Under the pieces are notes generated by a model. It ran no database searches and was not told where the DNA came from. It saw only the letters and a list, made by a program, of their open reading frames with translations. Both the position numbers and the translations under genes were made by a program. From Streptomyces sp. NBC_01431 (lineage in GTDB: Bacteria; Actinomycetota; Actinomycetes; Streptomycetales; Streptomycetaceae), in contig NZ_CP109496.1 of NCBI RefSeq assembly GCF_036231355.1, forward strand, positions 5,642,001-5,706,000: 64,000 nucleotides of DNA, written 5' to 3'. This document shows positions 61,390-64,000 of this stretch, in pieces (within the stretch, counting starts at the first letter, position 1; each line of letters begins with the position of its first letter).

Positions 61390-61560
61390 GGGTGACTGCG
61401 AGCCGGTCATGTCCGATGGGGCATTCCGGCCTACCGCGGGGTGCGGCTCACGGATCGGGCTCTCCCCTTCTCCGGCGGAGCCGAGAGCTCGGGGAAGGGC
61501 CATCGCCGGTTTTGCACCGGCTTCCCCCCGTACGGGCATGATGACGACTCGCCCACCCTA
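61390..61560 (-). ncRNA. cobalamin (adenosylcobalamin) riboswitch
   Basis: On the minus strand, GGGGGAAGCCGGTGCAAAAC continues as CGGCGATGGCCC, the core of the B12 riboswitch (GGGAA-NN-CCGGTG-N-AA-N-CCGG). Plus-strand coordinates of this core are 61498-61528. Downstream, TAGGCCGGAATGCCCC (61418-61433) fits the distal B12-box region. The riboswitch precedes the ECF operon by about 100 bases and normally turns expression off when B12 is abundant. A TAGGGT -10 element lies just upstream (near 61555-61562). Ends are approximate. Confidence 0.88.
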
Positions 61561-61736
61561 CCGGCCGGGGGTGCGGGTCCCCGCGGGGCCTCTTCCGCAC
61601 CCCGCCCCTTCCCGAACCGGGGCCTCGCACCCGGGCCCTGGGTCCTCACATGCCGGACGGGCCGGAAGTCACCCCCGACGGGCTGGGACCCGCGTCCGCT
61701 CCCCGTGCCCGGCACGTCAGCCCTGGCCGGCGAAGA

Positions 61737-62798
61737 TCAGGCCCCCTGCACCGCCCGGTACCGCGCGGGTTCCCCCGGCACCGCCTCCGCCCTCCCCAGC
61801 TTCACCAGGCGCCGCACATGTGCCTCCGCCTCCGAGACCGCGATGTTGCGCGAGCCGTACGGGATCTGCGCCCAGGGCCGGTTCCACTCCATCCGCTCGG
61901 CGAGCTGCCACGGTGTGAGCGGGGTGGCGAGCAGGGCCAGCAGGCCGGTGAGGCGGTCCTCGTGGTGGGCCAGCAACTCCGTGACCCGCACGCCGGGTTC
62001 GGTGAATGCGTGCTGGTGGGCCGGGAGCACCTCGGCGACGTTGAGGCGGCCGACGCGTTCGAGGGAGTCGAGGTAGTCGCCCAGCGGGTCGGTCATGGTG
62101 GAGTCGTCGGGGTCCTCGTACAGGCCGATGTGCGGGGTGATCCCGGGCAGCAGGTGGTCGCCGCTGAACAGGCGGCCGTTGCCCGGGAGTTGGGCGGGAT
62201 GCTGCTCCTCCAGATGGAGGCAGACGTGGCCCGGGGTGTGGCCCGGCGTCCAGATCGCGCGGAGCCGGCGCCCGGCCAGGGGCAGCAGGTCGCCGGGGAC
62301 GATCTCGCGATCGGGCAGTGCGGCCCGCAGCCCCGGCAGGGTCCGCGTGCGGCCGGAGGCGCGGGCCTGCCGCAGCGGGGCGAGGTGGTCCTCGGGGGCG
62401 CCCGCCGCGGCGAGCTTGTCGGCCAAGTAGTCCAGCCAGAGCGCCGGTTCGGCCTCGCGAGTGCGGCGCACCACGGCGGCGTCGGCGCCGTGCATCGCGA
62501 TCCACGCGCCGGACGCCGCCCTGACCTGGCCGGACAGACCGTGGTGGTCGGGGTGGTGGTGGGTGATGACCACGCCGTGGACGTCGGCGACGTTCGTGCC
62601 GAGGGCGGTGAGACCGGCGCTCAGGGTGTCCCAGGAGGCCGGGTCGTCCCAGCCCGTGTCGACGAGCACCGGACCCCGGTCGGTGTCGATCAGGTGGACC
62701 AGGGTGTGGCCGAGCGGGTTGTCCGGGATCGGCACCTTGATGGAGTGGACACCGCCGCCGTGGTCGGTCACCTGAGGCGCGGCTGGCTCCTGCGGCAT
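61737..62798 (-). CDS. metallo-beta-lactamase fold hydrolase
   Basis: 353 residues. The metal-binding motif is VITHHHPDHHGLSGQ, then the His/Asp ligands in IWTPGHTPGHVCLH and LFSGDHLLPGITPH, with the last His in VLPAHQHAF. A C-terminal helical extension (LAERMEWNRPWAQIPYGS) is as in thioesterase- or glyoxalase-II-like members; similar genes occur in steroid and acyl-CoA degradation clusters, where they act as thioesterases or lactonases. ATG 62796-62798 with GAGGAC upstream. Divergent from the aldehyde dehydrogenase. Confidence 0.88.
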   Translation of the reverse strand: MPQEPAAPQVTDHGGGVHSIKVPIPDNPLGHTLVHLIDTDRGPVLVDTGWDDPASWDTLSAGLTALGTNVADVHGVVITHHHPDHHGLSGQVRAASGAWIAMHGADAAVVRRTREAEPALWLDYLADKLAAAGAPEDHLAPLRQARASGRTRTLPGLRAALPDREIVPGDLLPLAGRRLRAIWTPGHTPGHVCLHLEEQHPAQLPGNGRLFSGDHLLPGITPHIGLYEDPDDSTMTDPLGDYLDSLERVGRLNVAEVLPAHQHAFTEPGVRVTELLAHHEDRLTGLLALLATPLTPWQLAERMEWNRPWAQIPYGSRNIAVSEAEAHVRRLVKLGRAEAVPGEPARYRAVQGA

Positions 62799-62876
62799 GG
62801 AGTCCTCGTCTCTGTCTGGCCGCGCGCCCCGGTCCGGCGACGCGCGCCCGGCGGCTCGCTTCCCGGCCACTATAAC

Positions 62877-62890
62877 TAGAACCAGTTCCA
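62877..62890 (-). promoter_or_regulatory. KstR-like operator upstream of the hydrolase gene
   Basis: TAGAACCAGTTCCA matches the mycobacterial KstR consensus TnnAACnnGTTnnA exactly. It lies about 80 bases upstream of the hydrolase start. Confidence 0.65.
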
Positions 62891-62946
62891 TTGGTCGCCC
62901 AAGTCGACCAGTGTCCAGGCGTGTTCGGGCCGTGGACTCCTCCAAG

Positions 62947-62964
62947 TAGAACTGGTATCAGTTC
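62947..62964 (+). promoter_or_regulatory. KstR-like operator upstream of the aldehyde dehydrogenase gene
   Basis: TAGAACTGGTATCAGTTC contains the palindrome GAACTGGTATCAGTTC and matches TnnAACnnGTTnnA with one change. It shares 16 of 18 bases with the site upstream of the thiolase gene. Confidence 0.65.
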
Positions 62965-63064
62965 TGAAACAGCGTCAGATCACTTGTCCCGCAGCCGAGT
63001 CGGCGGCCAGACAGCGGATCGGACGACTGTGTCAGGGAAGCCCGCGCCGCAGGAGGCACCAGGC

Positions 63065-64000
63065 ATGACCGAGCTTGTGGAACACGGACAGCTGTTCATC
63101 GGCGGGGAGTTGACCGACCCCCTCGGCACCGGCGTCATCGAGGTGGTCTCGCCCCACACCGAGCAGGTCATCGGCCGCGTCCCGCACGCATCGCGGGCGG
63201 ATGTGGACCGGGCCGTGGCCACCGCGCGCACCGCGTTCGACCAGGGGCCCTGGCCCCGTATGACGCTGGACGAGCGCGTCGAGGTCGTGACCCGGATCAA
63301 GGACGCGATCCTGGTGCGGCACGAGGAGATCGCCAGGTCGATCAGCTCGCAGAACGGTTCGCCGTACTCGTGGAGCGTGCTCGCGCAGGCGCTCGGCGCG
63401 ATGATGGTGTGGGATTCGGCGATCACTGTCGCGCGCCGGTTCCCCTACGAAGAGGGGCGGGCGGGGGCGCTCGGGCCCATCCTGGTGCGGCGCGAGCCGG
63501 TCGGCGTGGTGGCCGCCGTGGTGCCGTGGAACGTGCCGCAGTTCGTCGCCGCCGCCAAGCTCGCCCCGGCGCTGCTCACCGGCTGCACGGTGGTGCTCAA
63601 GCCGTCGCCGGAGACGCCGCTCGACGCGTACATACTCGGCGAGATCGCCAGGGAGGCCGGGCTTCCGGACGGCGTGCTCTCCATCCTGCCCGCGGACCGC
63701 GAGGTCAGCGAGTACCTCGTCGGGCACCCCGGCGTCGACAAGGTGTCGTTCACCGGGTCGGTCGCGGCCGGCAAGGGGGTCATGGAGGTCGCCGCGCGCA
63801 ACCTGACCCGCGTCACCCTGGAACTCGGCGGCAAGTCGGCGGCGGTGATCCTGCCGGACGCGGACCTGGCGGCGACCGTCGCGGGCGTCGTCCCGGCCGC
63901 CTGGATGAACAACGGGCAGGCCTGTGTGGCCCAGACCCGCATCCTGGCGCCCGCCTCCCGCTACGACGAGATCGCGGAGGCGTTCGCGGCGGCCGCGGGC
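63065..64000 (+). CDS. NAD(P)-dependent aldehyde dehydrogenase, cut by window edge
   Basis: The first 312 residues are present. ALDH motifs: cofactor-binding VVAAVVPWNVPQF, KPSPETPLDAY, FTGSVAAGK, catalytic Glu in TLELGGKSAAVIL, and catalytic Cys in NNGQACVAQTR. This oxidises an aldehyde to the acid. AGGAGG at 63051-63056 is eight bases before ATG 63065. Divergent from the hydrolase gene; the shared KstR-like sites suggest a step in steroid side-chain breakdown, for example oxidation of the aldehyde made by CYP125. The C-terminus lies outside the window. Confidence 0.93.
   Translation, partial: MTELVEHGQLFIGGELTDPLGTGVIEVVSPHTEQVIGRVPHASRADVDRAVATARTAFDQGPWPRMTLDERVEVVTRIKDAILVRHEEIARSISSQNGSPYSWSVLAQALGAMMVWDSAITVARRFPYEEGRAGALGPILVRREPVGVVAAVVPWNVPQFVAAAKLAPALLTGCTVVLKPSPETPLDAYILGEIAREAGLPDGVLSILPADREVSEYLVGHPGVDKVSFTGSVAAGKGVMEVAARNLTRVTLELGGKSAAVILPDADLAATVAGVVPAAWMNNGQACVAQTRILAPASRYDEIAEAFAAAAG

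Overview
High-GC actinobacterial chromosome, almost certainly Streptomyces. The signs are strong G/C at third codon positions, many GTG and TTG starts, a fasR-fabD-fabH-acpP-fabF locus in the known Streptomyces order, a homodimeric aceE, two-component, TetR, MerR and PucR-type regulators, and copies of intergenic repeats typical of Streptomyces. The left edge cuts fabF and the right edge cuts an aldehyde dehydrogenase gene. Layout. 1-4055 (minus): type II fatty acid synthase operon with its activator gene fasR upstream. 4115-9468: pirin-like protein, serine hydrolase, an autoregulated MerR gene with an aldo/keto reductase, and a secreted alpha/beta hydrolase coupled to a membrane acyltransferase. 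9675-14009 (minus): response regulator, histidine kinase, a DUF4429/SHOCT protein and a second copy of the secreted hydrolase family. 14252-16622: divergent TetR / MFS drug-efflux pair. 17405-20134: aceE (pyruvate dehydrogenase E1). 20561-30718 (mostly plus): DUF3052 protein, peroxiredoxin, and a tellurium-resistance-type (ter) stress locus: two TerD proteins, a DUF475/TerC-like membrane protein, a TerA-like protein and a divergent TerD-like protein. This is followed by a three-gene biosynthetic module: a citrate-lyase-like TIM barrel, an 841-residue phosphoribosyltransferase/TRSP/StiP-like fusion and a HAD phosphatase. 30734-50211: mostly housekeeping and accessory genes (O-methyltransferase, FmdB zinc ribbon, DUF4383, coiled-coil protein, DUF4097 lipoprotein, tRNA-Val, DUF1990, CorA, S4 protein, DUF2277, DedA, secreted SOD-like protein, DoxX, PhoD-like phosphatase, FetB-like permease, a yybP-ykoY manganese riboswitch with a GDT1/UPF0016 exporter, HAD, peptidoglycan-binding protein, MFS with a C-terminal winged helix, GNAT, ABM and DUF2330 proteins). 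50383-50658: remnant of a PAP2 phosphatase gene. 50644-54345: phosphotransferase, CYP125-like P450 and divergent steroid-type thiolase. 54527-54925: small secreted transglycosylase-like protein. 55258-61560 (minus): a translationally coupled five-gene operon under a cobalamin riboswitch, encoding two secreted, membrane-anchored proteins (one an alpha/alpha toroid like transcobalamin and intrinsic factor) and a complete ECF transporter (T, fused A-A', S). 61737-64000: metallo-beta-lactamase-fold hydrolase and divergent aldehyde dehydrogenase. The most interesting parts are the riboswitch-controlled B12 capture/import operon, the ter locus with its nucleotide-chemistry module, and four sites resembling the mycobacterial KstR operator in front of the P450, thiolase, hydrolase and dehydrogenase genes, which suggest one steroid-catabolism regulon. 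Dispersed repeats have also entered coding sequence: a related ~240-bp block lies in frame in both the ECF T and ECF ATPase genes. All function calls are from reading the sequence; no database search was run.
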